From positions 1 through 37,812 of the forward strand of contig JAFLTH010000024.1 of NCBI GenBank assembly GCA_022510525.1: a stretch of 37,812 nt of DNA, in the 5' to 3' direction. Made by a program: the position numbers and the translations under genes. A model generated the notes under the pieces. The model made no database searches. It was not told the origin of the DNA and was given only the letters and a program-made list of their open reading frames with translations. This document shows positions 16,052 to 25,095 of the stretch, in pieces (positions within the stretch are counted from its first letter, which is position 1; each line of letters opens with the position of its first letter). Origin of the DNA: Lachnospiraceae bacterium (GTDB lineage: Bacteria; Bacillota; Clostridia; Lachnospirales; Lachnospiraceae).

Positions 16052-17095
16052 ATGTTCGGATCTAATCAACCAAAGCCTGAAAAGGCAGCAAAAAACTTTG
16101 TAAATAAGGGAAAAACCGGAAAAACTATAATACTTATAATAGTAATTGCGGTTTTGGTTTTGTTGGTGAACAGCTCATATTATACGATACAGGAGGAAGA
16201 ACAGGCGGTTGTATGTACTTTCGGTGCCCCTAAGGCAGTCACGACCCCCGGTCTGCATTTTAAGATTCCCTTTATTCAGACTGTTACCAAAGTAAATACC
16301 ACCATTAAGGGCTTTACGATAGGTTATTCTCAGGAAGGGGAAAACATGACGGCTTATGATGATGCCATGATGATAACTTCCGATTATAATTTTATTAACG
16401 TAGATTTTTATGCGGCATACCGTGTAACGGATCCTGTAAAAGCCTTGTATGCATCGGAGGACCCGGTTGAGATACTTAAAAATATTGCACAGAACTGTAT
16501 AAGGACGACGATTGCTTCATATACGGTTGACAGTGTGCTGACAACGGGTAAAAATGAGATTCAGGCCAATATTACACAGATGATTCTTGAAAAGCTGGAG
16601 TCTTACGATATTGGTATTCAGCTTATTAATATAACGATTCAGGACGCAGAGCCGCCCACGGCAGCTGTAAGCAATGCTTTTAAAGAAGTGGAGACTGCCA
16701 AGCAGGGCAAGGAAACGGCTATTAATAATGCCAACAAATACCGAAACGAGCAGATACCTAAAGCCGAGGCCGAGTCGGATGAGATTCTTCAAAGCGCAGA
16801 GGCGCAGAAGCAGAAACGTATCAACGAGGCCAACGGACAGGTGGCAAGATTTAATTCAATGTACGAAGAGTATGTTAAATATCCGGAAGTAACTAAAAAA
16901 CGTATGTTTTATGAGGCTATGGAATCCGTTTTACCGGATATTAAGGTGATAATCGAAAGTTCGGATGCTTCTACAAGCACCGTACTTCCGCTTGACAGTT
17001 TTACAGGTGAAAATTCATCTTCAATAAATTCCACAGGCAGAGACAGCAGTAGTGCTCGTATAGAGAATGAAAATAACACAGGAGAGGAGGAATAG
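16052..17095 (+). CDS. hflK: SPFH-domain membrane protein HflK
   Basis: The 347-residue protein has an N-terminal transmembrane helix (about 25-41). It is followed by the SPFH/prohibitin domain (YTIQEEEQAVVCTFGAPKAV, TPGLHFKIPF), then a long charged helix (about 210-280, with AEAESDEILQSAEAQKQK) and a Ser/Asn/Glu-rich tail. In E. coli, HflK pairs with HflC around the membrane protease FtsH and modulates it. No ftsH is present here. The ATG at 16052 has a strong SD (AAAGGAGG); a frame opening at 16016 is not supported. hflC starts 2 bp after the stop. Confidence 0.88.
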   Translation: MFGSNQPKPEKAAKNFVNKGKTGKTIILIIVIAVLVLLVNSSYYTIQEEEQAVVCTFGAPKAVTTPGLHFKIPFIQTVTKVNTTIKGFTIGYSQEGENMTAYDDAMMITSDYNFINVDFYAAYRVTDPVKALYASEDPVEILKNIAQNCIRTTIASYTVDSVLTTGKNEIQANITQMILEKLESYDIGIQLINITIQDAEPPTAAVSNAFKEVETAKQGKETAINNANKYRNEQIPKAEAESDEILQSAEAQKQKRINEANGQVARFNSMYEEYVKYPEVTKKRMFYEAMESVLPDIKVIIESSDASTSTVLPLDSFTGENSSSINSTGRDSSSARIENENNTGEEE

Positions 17096-17097
17096 TA

Positions 17098-18144
17098 ATG
17101 TTTAATCAGAATAATCAGACAAATGAAGAATATGAAAGATTTAATTCGGACGGCACCAAAAAGAGTTCCGGTAATGTAAAAAAATCTTTTAGCAAAATTC
17201 TGCTGTTTCTTATTGTTTTAGCCCTTGTTATTGTAGCGGGAAACAGTATGGTAGTGACCAAAGAGAATCAATATAAACTGATCAGACGCTTCGGAAGGGT
17301 ACAAAATGTCGTTGATCAGGCCGGTCTTAGCTTTAAACTGCCTTTTGTAGAGTCGGTAGATACTATTCCCAACCAACTGTTATTGTATGACATTCCGGCA
17401 TCGGATGTCATAACTTCCGATAAAAAGACAATGATTCTGGACAGTTATGTTTTATGGCAGATTACCGATCCGCTTAAATTTGCACAGACCTTGAGTTGCT
17501 CCGTTTCCAATGCGGAAAGGCGTATTGATACAATTGTATACAACGCAACCAAAAATACTATTTCCAATATGACTCAGGATGAGGTTATCATGAGCCGTGA
17601 CGGTAAGATGACGGTTACCGTAGACCAGACGGAATCGGATGTGGTAAGCAATGACCTTGAAATACCGTCTGAGTCTAAGGAAGTAATAGATATTAAATCT
17701 TTAACGGATGAAATAATGGAGCAGATAGGTCATGTGGAAGCGCAGTATGGTATAGAAATCGTAACCGTAGAGGCCAAGAAGCTGGATTTACCGGATGATA
17801 ATAAGCAGGCGGTTTATACCAGAATGATATCCGAAAGAGAGAATATTGCCGCTCAGTATACCGCAGAAGGAAAAGCTCAGGCAAAAATGATTGAAAATAC
17901 CACAGACAAGGAAGTGTCAATTATGATATCCGATGCACAGGCCAGTGCTGAGGCTATAATTGCGGAAGGGGAAGCTGAATACATGAGAATTCTTTCGTCA
18001 GCTTATTCCGATCCTGAGAAAACAGATTTTTACTCATTTGTCAGGGCACTTGATGCACTTGAGGAGAGTATGAACGGTGATAATAAGACCATAATCCTTT
18101 CCGATGACTCTCCGATTGCGCAGATTTTTAATGGAAAGTATTAA
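17098..18144 (+). CDS. hflC: SPFH-domain membrane protein HflC
   Basis: This 348-residue partner of HflK has a transmembrane helix at about 31-48, then VVTKENQYKLIRRFGRVQNVV and AGLSFKLPFVESVDTIP of the SPFH domain. A coiled helical region follows (ISERENIAAQYTAEGKAQAKM, AEAIIAEGEAEYMRIL), ending near FYSFVRALDALEESM, as in HflC proteins. An insertion of about 25 residues near 175-200 (VDQTESDVVSNDLEIPSES) interrupts the domain. GGAGAGGAGG lies just before the ATG within the end of hflK. The two proteins should assemble as a hetero-oligomeric membrane cage. Confidence 0.88.
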   Translation: MFNQNNQTNEEYERFNSDGTKKSSGNVKKSFSKILLFLIVLALVIVAGNSMVVTKENQYKLIRRFGRVQNVVDQAGLSFKLPFVESVDTIPNQLLLYDIPASDVITSDKKTMILDSYVLWQITDPLKFAQTLSCSVSNAERRIDTIVYNATKNTISNMTQDEVIMSRDGKMTVTVDQTESDVVSNDLEIPSESKEVIDIKSLTDEIMEQIGHVEAQYGIEIVTVEAKKLDLPDDNKQAVYTRMISERENIAAQYTAEGKAQAKMIENTTDKEVSIMISDAQASAEAIIAEGEAEYMRILSSAYSDPEKTDFYSFVRALDALEESMNGDNKTIILSDDSPIAQIFNGKY

Positions 18145-18168
18145 AATAGATATTTTAGGCGGAAAGCA

Positions 18169-18690
18169 TTGAAACATATGTTCGATTGTGTTATGATAGA
18201 GTCTGATAAAAAGCAGAGGATACGAAAAGCAGATATTATTTTTGTGCTTATAATAGGAATGGTAGCACTAATCGGCTTTTTTATACTGCAAATGTACAGT
18301 AAAGAGGGAAGTTATGCTGTGGTTTCATATGACGGAACCGAAAGGCTTATACAGATTCCGCTTGAACAATCTGAACCAAGATATTTTCTGATTACTTACA
18401 AAAATACAGATAATGAAGAAAAAGATATTGAAAATACAGATATGCAGGAATTTTCCGAAGAAGAATGGGCGAAGTTTCAGGAAGAATCTCTGCCTTCATC
18501 TATGGAATACAATGTTTTTCTTTATAAAAATCAGGAGATATCCATGCTGTATAGCAGCTGTCCGGATAAAATCTGTGTACATCACCGTGCCATATCAATG
18601 ACAGGCGAAAATATTATCTGCCTTCCTCATAAACTGGTCATTGAGATTACAGGTGATGGAGAGCGCCAAACAGACGGGGTGGCATACTGA
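18169..18690 (+). CDS. NusG domain II-containing membrane protein (EetA-like)
   Basis: The 173-residue protein has a single transmembrane helix (about 22-42) and an extracytoplasmic NusG-II domain. The domain contains the pattern CPDKICVHHRAISMTGENI, then ICLPHKLVIEI, with three conserved Cys. Such proteins typically pair with Gx transporters. In Listeria, to my recollection, the related EetA works with EetB in extracellular electron transfer. Here the next gene is exactly that partner, overlapping as TGATG. The start is uncertain: TTG at 18169 is 5 nt after AGGCGGA; ATG at 18178 is the alternative. There is a 24-bp gap from hflC. Confidence 0.8.
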   Translation: MKHMFDCVMIESDKKQRIRKADIIFVLIIGMVALIGFFILQMYSKEGSYAVVSYDGTERLIQIPLEQSEPRYFLITYKNTDNEEKDIENTDMQEFSEEEWAKFQEESLPSSMEYNVFLYKNQEISMLYSSCPDKICVHHRAISMTGENIICLPHKLVIEITGDGERQTDGVAY

Positions 18691-19178
18691 TGAAGAAGAC
18701 TGTGATTCTTGGCTTTTTACTTGCCTTGTCGATGATTTTATCCTATATAGAATCTATACTTCCTATAAGTATTGGAATACCCGGAATTAAACTCGGACTT
18801 CCAAACCTAACAGTTGTTATTTTACTTTACCTGTATGGTGCAAGGGAAGCCCTGGCGGTAAATCTTTGCAGAATAGTGCTTACCGGCTTTTTATTCGGAA
18901 ATTTTTTTGCGATTATTTATGCCTTAGCGGGGGCGCTTTTAAGTTTTGTCGTCATGCTTATTATGAGAAAAACTGATATTTTTTCCATTGCAGGAGTAAG
19001 CATCGGCGGTGGGGTATTTCATAATATTGGGCAGCTCATTGTGGCAATGTTTGTGGTTGAAACCTATGCCCCGGTGTTTTATATGCCGGTTTTGTTAATT
19101 GCGGGCGCAGCTACAGGGTTTATAATAGGGGTTGTCGGTATGCGGGTTATGCCTTATTTACAAAATGGAATAAAGTAA
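18690..19178 (+). CDS. Gx transporter family membrane protein (EetB/HepI-like)
   Basis: The 162-residue, very hydrophobic protein has about five membrane segments. It contains the family run GIPGIKLGLPNLTVVILLYL and a later GGGVFHNIGQLIVAMFVV. It belongs to the COG4769-like group, sometimes annotated as heptaprenyl diphosphate synthase component I and related in fold to ECF substrate-binding components. Its ATG overlaps the stop of the NusG-II gene, so the two are translated together. The substrate is not established; a role in quinone or flavin-linked electron export is an inference from the pairing. Confidence 0.82.
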   Translation: MKKTVILGFLLALSMILSYIESILPISIGIPGIKLGLPNLTVVILLYLYGAREALAVNLCRIVLTGFLFGNFFAIIYALAGALLSFVVMLIMRKTDIFSIAGVSIGGGVFHNIGQLIVAMFVVETYAPVFYMPVLLIAGAATGFIIGVVGMRVMPYLQNGIK

Positions 19179-19194
19179 CCGGAACGGAGAACAT

Positions 19195-19803
19195 ATGTAC
19201 GCGTATTTGAAAGGGACTATTGAAGAAATTACGGAAGACAATCTTATACTGGAAGTAAACCAGATTGGATATAATATCAAGATATCTGCACGAACCGCCA
19301 ATTTACTTGAGGGAATCGGCAGTTTTGTCAAAATATATACATATACCCTTGTAAGAGAGGATGCTTTTAATCTCTATGGTTTTCTAACTCGGGATGACCT
19401 TGAAATCTTTAAGAAGCTAATAACCGTGAACGGTATTGGCCCCAAAGGAGGATTGGCTGTTTTGTCTGTTATGAGTGCGGATGAGCTGCGGTTTGCAATA
19501 CTTTCCGGTGATGCCAAGGCAATTTCTAAGGCTCCGGGTATAGGCGCCAAAACTGCGGAAAGAGTCATTCTGGACTTAAAAGACAAAGTTTCGCTGCAGG
19601 ATGCCATTTCACCCAAAGCGGATGTATCTATGGCCTCGTTAGCTGGCGAGGGCACTTCAAATGAGAAGAATGAGGCGATTGAAGCACTTGTTGCACTCGG
19701 TTATTCGGCATCCGATGCCTTGAGAGCGGTTAAGCAGGTGGAAATAACGGCAGATGCAAGCGTGGAAGATATACTTAAAGCATCTCTTAAATATTTATAT
19801 TGA
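19195..19803 (+). CDS. ruvA: Holliday junction branch migration protein RuvA
   Basis: The 202-residue protein has the RuvA layout. An N-terminal OB fold (MYAYLKGTIEEITEDNLILEV, YTYTLVREDAFNLYGF) comes first, then two helix-hairpin-helix motifs (ITVNGIGPKGGLAVLS and ISKAPGIGAKTAERVILDLKDK). A linker follows, and then a C-terminal RuvB-binding domain (EAIEALVALGYSASDALRAV). It binds four-way junctions as a tetramer and recruits RuvB. An SD (CGGAG) precedes the ATG. ruvB follows after 77 bp; no ruvC is in the window, as expected for Firmicutes, which use RecU. Confidence 0.96.
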   Translation: MYAYLKGTIEEITEDNLILEVNQIGYNIKISARTANLLEGIGSFVKIYTYTLVREDAFNLYGFLTRDDLEIFKKLITVNGIGPKGGLAVLSVMSADELRFAILSGDAKAISKAPGIGAKTAERVILDLKDKVSLQDAISPKADVSMASLAGEGTSNEKNEAIEALVALGYSASDALRAVKQVEITADASVEDILKASLKYLY

Positions 19804-19880
19804 TTATATTAATTGCGATTTGTTTCTAAATAATGCAAGTCGCATTCGATTCGATAAATTATAACTTTAAAGAGGAAAAT

Positions 19881-20879
19881 ATGGCAAACAGAGTAATCGA
19901 GACCAATATTACACAGGAAGATATGCAAATAGAGGGTTCACTGCGTCCACAGACCCTGAATGACTATATTGGTCAATCAAAGATAAAAGAGAATCTTAAA
20001 ATCTATATACAGGCTGCCAAACAGAGGAATGATGTATTGGATCATGTGTTATTTTACGGACCGCCCGGTCTTGGTAAGACCACCCTGGCAGGCATCATTG
20101 CCAATGAAATGGGTGTCAACATAAAGGTGACCAGCGGACCTGCAATAGAAAAACCGGGAGAAATGGCGGCTATTTTGAATAATCTGCAGGAGGGCGACCT
20201 TCTTTTTGTAGATGAAATACACAGACTAAACAGACAGGTTGAAGAGGTGCTGTATCCTGCAATGGAAGACTATGCCATAGATATTATGATTGGTAAAGGT
20301 GCCTCGGCACGTTCAATACGGTTGAATCTGCCGCGATTTACGTTAGTCGGAGCCACGACCAGGGCAGGACTTCTCAGCGCACCCTTGAGAGACAGATTTG
20401 GTGTTATACATCATCTTGAATTTTATTCTGTTGAAGAGCTTAAGCTCATAATACTGCATTCAGCTAAAATCTTAGGGGTATCGATTGAACCGGAAGGTGC
20501 CATGGAGCTTGCAAGGCGCAGCCGTGGAACGCCCCGTCTGGCTAACCGCATACTCAAACGGGTCAGAGACTTTGCGCAGGTAAAATATGATGGAGTTATC
20601 ACGAAGGAAGTTGCCAATACCGCACTGGATTTGCTTGAGGTGGACAAACTGGGCTTAGACCATATTGACAGGAATATTTTGTATACTATGATTGAAAAAT
20701 TCAAAGGAGGTCCGGTAGGTCTGGATACCCTGGCCGCAGCCATAGGAGAAGATGCCGGAACGCTTGAGGATGTATATGAACCTTACCTGTTGAAAAACGG
20801 TTTTCTTAACAGGACACCAAGAGGACGTATGGTAACCGATCTTGCGTATCATCATTTAGGACTTGAAATTCCCTCTTAA
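19881..20879 (+). CDS. ruvB: Holliday junction branch migration ATPase RuvB
   Basis: This 332-residue AAA+ motor forms hexamers that drive branch migration with RuvA. Walker A is GPPGLGKT (about 60-67) and Walker B is [10 protein letters not shown]. Sensor 1 is in VGATTRAG, the Arg finger region is LRDRFG, and sensor 2 is in [11 protein letters not shown]. The C-terminal winged helix ends in [15 protein letters not shown]. The start at 19881 (MANRVIETN) follows AGAGGA, and the longer frame from 19833 has no SD. The first residues [12 protein letters not shown] are typical. The promoter of zapA lies inside its 3' end. Confidence 0.97.
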   Translation: MANRVIETNITQEDMQIEGSLRPQTLNDYIGQSKIKENLKIYIQAAKQRNDVLDHVLFYGPPGLGKTTLAGIIANEMGVNIKVTSGPAIEKPGEMAAILNNLQEGDLLFVDEIHRLNRQVEEVLYPAMEDYAIDIMIGKGASARSIRLNLPRFTLVGATTRAGLLSAPLRDRFGVIHHLEFYSVEELKLIILHSAKILGVSIEPEGAMELARRSRGTPRLANRILKRVRDFAQVKYDGVITKEVANTALDLLEVDKLGLDHIDRNILYTMIEKFKGGPVGLDTLAAAIGEDAGTLEDVYEPYLLKNGFLNRTPRGRMVTDLAYHHLGLEIPS

Positions 20880-20891
20880 GCTATATATAAT
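20863..20891 (+). promoter_or_regulatory. SigA-type promoter for zapA
   Basis: TTGAAA (20863-20868) and TATAAT (20886-20891) are spaced by 17 bp. The -35 box lies within the last codons of ruvB. This is the best promoter match I found in the window, and it places the start of transcription about 50 bp before zapA. Confidence 0.6.
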
Positions 20892-20947
20892 ATATAATGT
20901 ATAAGTTTTTATAAGATGGCACATTTTGTTATTTGGAGGGAAACCTT

Positions 20948-21352
20948 ATGTCAGCTAAAACAGATACTGAAGTTATTATCGGTGGTAAAGTATTTACTTT
21001 AAGCGGTTATGAAAGTGAAGAATACTTACAGAAAGTAGCTTCGTATATTAATAATAAGGTAAATGAATACGGAAAAGTAGACAGCTTCAGAAAGCTGCCT
21101 TTAGATACCCAGAATGTGCTTTTACAGCTTAATATAGCAGATGATTATTTTAAGGCAAAACAGCAGATTTCCTCATTGGAGGAAGAGGTCAAAGCTAAAG
21201 ACACGGAAATATATGATTTAAAGCATGAACTGATTGCAACTCAGATGAAGCTTGAAAATACCGAAAAAAATGTCAGAAATCTTCAACAGGAAAATTCCAA
21301 GAAAGTTATGATGCTTGAAACAGAAATGGCAGAATTGAAAAGAAAACAGTAA
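20948..21352 (+). CDS. zapA: Cell division protein ZapA
   Basis: The 134-residue protein has an N-terminal ZapA domain (TEVIIGGKVFTLSGYESEEYLQKVASYINNKV, residues about 6-38, with LDTQNVLLQLNIADDYFKAK). A long coiled coil from about 75 to the end follows. ZapA binds and bundles FtsZ filaments. The coiled coil is longer than in the minimal Bacillus protein (about 85 residues). The ATG at 20948 is preceded by GGAGGG; the upstream TTG at 20933 is part of the SD and is not used. The gene ends within a terminator. Confidence 0.88.
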   Translation: MSAKTDTEVIIGGKVFTLSGYESEEYLQKVASYINNKVNEYGKVDSFRKLPLDTQNVLLQLNIADDYFKAKQQISSLEEEVKAKDTEIYDLKHELIATQMKLENTEKNVRNLQQENSKKVMMLETEMAELKRKQ

Positions 21353-21378
21353 GGCTGTCTTTTATAAGGCAGCTTTTT
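21351..21378 (+). terminator. Intrinsic terminator overlapping the zapA stop codon
   Basis: AAGGCTGTC (21351-21359) pairs with GGCAGCTTT (21368-21376) through seven Watson-Crick and two G-T pairs across an 8-nt loop. A run of five T follows (21374-21378). Confidence 0.75.
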
Positions 21379-21421
21379 CTGTAAGTCTGCAAATATTCAG
21401 AAAGTGATGTTCATATAAGCT

Positions 21422-23671
21422 ATGATAGAGAAAAAAGTGGAGTTGCTGGCACCTGCAGGTAATTATGATGCTCTTGTCGGCGCTATAAATGCAGGAGCGG
21501 ATGCGGTATATCTGGGTGGCGATAAATTCAGTGCCCGCGCTTATGCTGATAATTTTACCGACGAAGAACTGCTTAAAGCAATACGCTATACACACGTTTG
21601 TGGTAAAAAACTCTACCTCACACTCAACACTCTTGTTAAGGAAAAAGAATTTTCACTGATATATGATTATTTAGAACCTCTATATGAGGCAGGGCTGGAC
21701 GGAATTATAGTTCAGGATCTTGGCGTATGGGAGTATGTCAGGGAGACTTTTCCGGGACTTGCGCTTCATGCCAGTACCCAGATGACAATAACAGGCGTTA
21801 TGGGTGCGACCTTGCTAAAAGGTGCCGGAGCTTCAAGGGTAGTACCGGCTAGAGAGCTTTTACTTGAGGAAATTAAGAATATAAAGGACAAAACCGGTCT
21901 TGAGATCGAATGCTTCATACACGGCGCTATGTGCTACTGTTATTCAGGACAGTGCCTTTTTAGCAGCATTTTGGGAGGCAGAAGCGGCAACAGGGGAAGA
22001 TGTGCACAGCCCTGCAGACTGCCTTATAAGGTTTCAGAAACAGGTGATATTTTATCAACAGAGGAAATATATCCCTTGAGCTTAAAAGATATGTGCACTA
22101 TAGAATATATACCTAAATTGATTGAAGCCGGGATTGATTCTTTTAAAATAGAAGGCAGGATGAAAAAGCCCGAATACGCCGCAGGGGTTACTGCAATTTA
22201 TCGTAAATATATTGACAGATACTATGAGAAGGCTTCTTCATATCATGTGGATAATACCGATATGGACAGGCTTCATAAACTCTATATCAGAAGTGAAGTA
22301 CAAAGCGGCTATTATGAAAGATATAACGGCAGGGAAATGATAACCATCGGCAAAGGCGGATACCTTGGGAGTGATGAGAACCTGCTTAAGGAGATTTCAG
22401 AGACTTTCTTAAAAGAAGAGAAGAAGATTCCCGTTAAGATAAGAGGAAGCTTTAAGGCGGGAGAAAGAGCCTCATTAACCATAGAAGGTATGGGTATCAC
22501 CCAGACTTCCTATGGCGAGCCCGTACAAAATGCTCTAAAACGCCCTATGACCAGAGAAGATATTCTGAAACAGCTGACCAAAACCGGCAACTCATATGTC
22601 AAAATTGCAAGCGAAGATATTAATTTAGAGGGAAATAATTTAGGTGAAAATATTATAGTTGGCGATAATGTGTTCATTCCGGTAGTTCAACTCAATGAAC
22701 TTCGCCGTAATGCGATTACAGCATTTGAAGATAAACTAATTGAAGCCAACGGTTATAATAAAATAACACTTGAAACCAAATACGGAAAAACGCAGCAAAA
22801 CTTGCAAAATTACCAAAATTTGGAAGAAAACCCATTAAAAAAGCATTCAACCCCCATTAAATTACACGTGGTTGTGCAGAGTTTTGAGCAGCTTCAGGCG
22901 GTTTTTCAATACCCCTGTGACAGGGTATATATCGACAGTGACCTGTATTTACGGGATTTTGACCAAATCAGTCAATATTTGGAAGTGTATCCGGATTTTG
23001 CAATTTATCTTTCATTGCCTTTTATAATAAGAGATAAGGATATTGTTTATTTAGATAAATTGAAAAAATTGCTCAATAATAGGATAAACGGCTTTCTTGT
23101 GCGTAATCTCGAGTCTTTATCATGGGTATTATCTAATGATAATAAAAAGTATGATATTATTACAGATAGTGGAATATACTGTTTTAATGCTTATGCAGCC
23201 CGGTTTCTTAATGCGAATGCTGACGAGCTCACCTTACCCTGGGAATTAAATAATAGGGAATTGCGTAAATTAACAGACAAACTGACAATAACAGGTGATA
23301 TCAAATTATCACTGCCGGTGTATGGCACAATACCGATGATGCTTACGGCAAATTGTGTCAAAAAAACGACCGGCACCTGTACTAATAATGAGGCTTCTGA
23401 TCTGATGTACTTAACCGACAGGTACAACACCGTATTTCCGGTTTTATGCAACTGCAGTCACTGTTATAATATCATTTATAATTCTGTACCGTATTCACTT
23501 CATAACGAGTGGCAAAACCTGCAAAAACTCGGACTTTTTGCAGTAAGACTGGATTTTTTATTTGAAAACGATAAACAGGTATGCGAAATATTGGATTATT
23601 ATGCGGGTAGAAGCGATAATTTCCCAATTACCGAATATACATCGGGACACTATAAAAGAGGCGTAGAATAA
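21422..23671 (+). CDS. U32 family peptidase / RlhA-TrhP-like RNA hydroxylation protein
   Basis: The 749-residue protein opens VELLAPAGNYDALVGAINAG, the U32 barrel start, and continues with GADAVYLGG and LHASTQMT. Its signature, about residues 158-195, holds the conserved Cys set (ECFIHGAMCYCYSGQC, then NRGRCAQPCR). In E. coli the relatives RlhA and TrhP hydroxylate 23S rRNA C2501 and tRNA U34 and carry an Fe-S cluster; the peptidase label is historic. After the catalytic half comes a DUF3656-like insert (about 300-450) and a second, weaker U32-like half with a C-x-N-C-S-H-C motif near the end. The start is supported by position rather than a strong SD. It is the first gene after the zapA terminator. 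Confidence 0.88.
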   Translation: MIEKKVELLAPAGNYDALVGAINAGADAVYLGGDKFSARAYADNFTDEELLKAIRYTHVCGKKLYLTLNTLVKEKEFSLIYDYLEPLYEAGLDGIIVQDLGVWEYVRETFPGLALHASTQMTITGVMGATLLKGAGASRVVPARELLLEEIKNIKDKTGLEIECFIHGAMCYCYSGQCLFSSILGGRSGNRGRCAQPCRLPYKVSETGDILSTEEIYPLSLKDMCTIEYIPKLIEAGIDSFKIEGRMKKPEYAAGVTAIYRKYIDRYYEKASSYHVDNTDMDRLHKLYIRSEVQSGYYERYNGREMITIGKGGYLGSDENLLKEISETFLKEEKKIPVKIRGSFKAGERASLTIEGMGITQTSYGEPVQNALKRPMTREDILKQLTKTGNSYVKIASEDINLEGNNLGENIIVGDNVFIPVVQLNELRRNAITAFEDKLIEANGYNKITLETKYGKTQQNLQNYQNLEENPLKKHSTPIKLHVVVQSFEQLQAVFQYPCDRVYIDSDLYLRDFDQISQYLEVYPDFAIYLSLPFIIRDKDIVYLDKLKKLLNNRINGFLVRNLESLSWVLSNDNKKYDIITDSGIYCFNAYAARFLNANADELTLPWELNNRELRKLTDKLTITGDIKLSLPVYGTIPMMLTANCVKKTTGTCTNNEASDLMYLTDRYNTVFPVLCNCSHCYNIIYNSVPYSLHNEWQNLQKLGLFAVRLDFLFENDKQVCEILDYYAGRSDNFPITEYTSGHYKRGVE

Positions 23672-23688
23672 AAAGGCATGGTTTACAT

Positions 23689-25095
23689 ATGGAACTTTAT
23701 ATAACAGAGATTTCCAAGTATTTAATTACATTACTGCTTGCATTATATACATTAGAATGCTTTCTTGTTTTTCGTTTTTCAAATGAGGAAAAACGGAGCG
23801 GCTTATACACAAGACAGAATTTTCTGATGTTTTTCGTGCATTTTTCCTGCTTTATGGTAATCTGCTTTGAAACGGGGGAAATGGAGTACTTGTTTTTCTA
23901 TATATTCCAGCAGATACTTTTATTTTCAACGGTTATGCTTTTTCGGATGCTGTATCCCAAAGGGAACAGACTTATAATAAACAATATGTGTATGCTGCTT
24001 AGTATAAGCTTTGTAATCCTGACAAGGATTTCATACGAAAAGGCGCTCAAACAGTTTTTTATAGTTACCGCCTCTATGATAATAGGAATGGTTATTCCGT
24101 TCTTTATTCATAAACTCAAGTTTTTAAAAGGACTTACCTGGGTTTATGCCGCTGCCGGCATTCTGGCACTTGGCATCGTGCTGACGCTGGGTTCCGTGAC
24201 CCATGGCTCCAAGATTTCATATTCGATAGGCGGTGTGACCTTCCAGCCTTCGGAGTTTGTAAAAATAATATTTGTATTTTTTGTGGCAAGTGCGCTTTAC
24301 GAAACAGATGATATTTTAAGAATAATGCTGACTGCAATAATTGCAGGCATTCATGTGTTGATTCTGGTTGCTTCCAAGGATTTGGGAAGTGCATTGATAT
24401 TTTTTATTGTTTATGTATTTATGGTTTATATTGCCACCAGAAAATGGATATATCTGTTGCTTGGTGTATTGGGCGGCAGCGGTGCGGCAGTGCTTGCATA
24501 TCAGTTTTTTACACATGTGCAGGTTCGTGTACAGGCCTGGAAAGATCCATGGAGTTGTATTGATGATGCAGGTTATCAGATAACCCAGTCCTTGTTTGCC
24601 ATAAGCAGCGGCGGCTGGTTTGGACTGGGGTTGTTTGAGGGAAACCCCACATCCATTCCGTTTGTAGAAACCGATTTTGTATTTTCGGCAGTGGCGGAAG
24701 AGCTTGGAATCATCTTTGCGATGTGTGTAATACTAATAAGTATCAGTTGTTTTGTTATGTTTATGAATATATCGATAAAGCTTCAGGATAGATTTTATCA
24801 GTTGATAGCATTTGGCCTGGGAGTAACTTATATTTTCCAGGTATTCCTGACAGTCGGAGGAGGCACCAAATTTATTCCAATGACAGGTGTTACCTTACCG
24901 CTTATCAGTTATGGAGGAAGTTCCGTTCTCACAACATTGATCATGTTTTTTATAATAGAAGGACTTTATATTATAAGACAGGACGAAGGAGCAAAAAGTG
25001 TTAGAAAGAAAAAGAAAAAATCCATCGAAAGAAGCTCCGGAAGAAGACCTTCGGGAGAAAAAGGAAAAACTGAATATCAGGAAGAAGACCGGTAG
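23689..25095 (+). CDS. SEDS-family peptidoglycan polymerase (FtsW/RodA/SpoVE family)
   Basis: The 468-residue protein has about ten membrane segments. Family landmarks are FQPSEFVKI, ASKDLGSALIFF, QSLFAISSGGWFGLGL, TDFVFSAVAEELG and ITGVTLPLISYGGSS-like FIPMTGVTLPLISYGGSS. SEDS proteins polymerise lipid II into glycan strands together with a class B PBP. The N-terminal 140 residues form extra membrane segments before the usual core, as in rodA-type proteins of Actinobacteria and Clostridia. The C-terminal tail is Lys/Arg/Glu-rich. The last 98 bp overlap the PBP gene in another frame. Whether it serves division, elongation or sporulation cannot be decided from sequence. Confidence 0.9.
   Translation: MELYITEISKYLITLLLALYTLECFLVFRFSNEEKRSGLYTRQNFLMFFVHFSCFMVICFETGEMEYLFFYIFQQILLFSTVMLFRMLYPKGNRLIINNMCMLLSISFVILTRISYEKALKQFFIVTASMIIGMVIPFFIHKLKFLKGLTWVYAAAGILALGIVLTLGSVTHGSKISYSIGGVTFQPSEFVKIIFVFFVASALYETDDILRIMLTAIIAGIHVLILVASKDLGSALIFFIVYVFMVYIATRKWIYLLLGVLGGSGAAVLAYQFFTHVQVRVQAWKDPWSCIDDAGYQITQSLFAISSGGWFGLGLFEGNPTSIPFVETDFVFSAVAEELGIIFAMCVILISISCFVMFMNISIKLQDRFYQLIAFGLGVTYIFQVFLTVGGGTKFIPMTGVTLPLISYGGSSVLTTLIMFFIIEGLYIIRQDEGAKSVRKKKKKSIERSSGRRPSGEKGKTEYQEEDR

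Noticed and set aside
16052..18144. HflK/HflC as a possible phage or mobile system
   Set aside because: Both are ordinary SPFH proteins in compact operon order with no integrase, transposase or composition change nearby.
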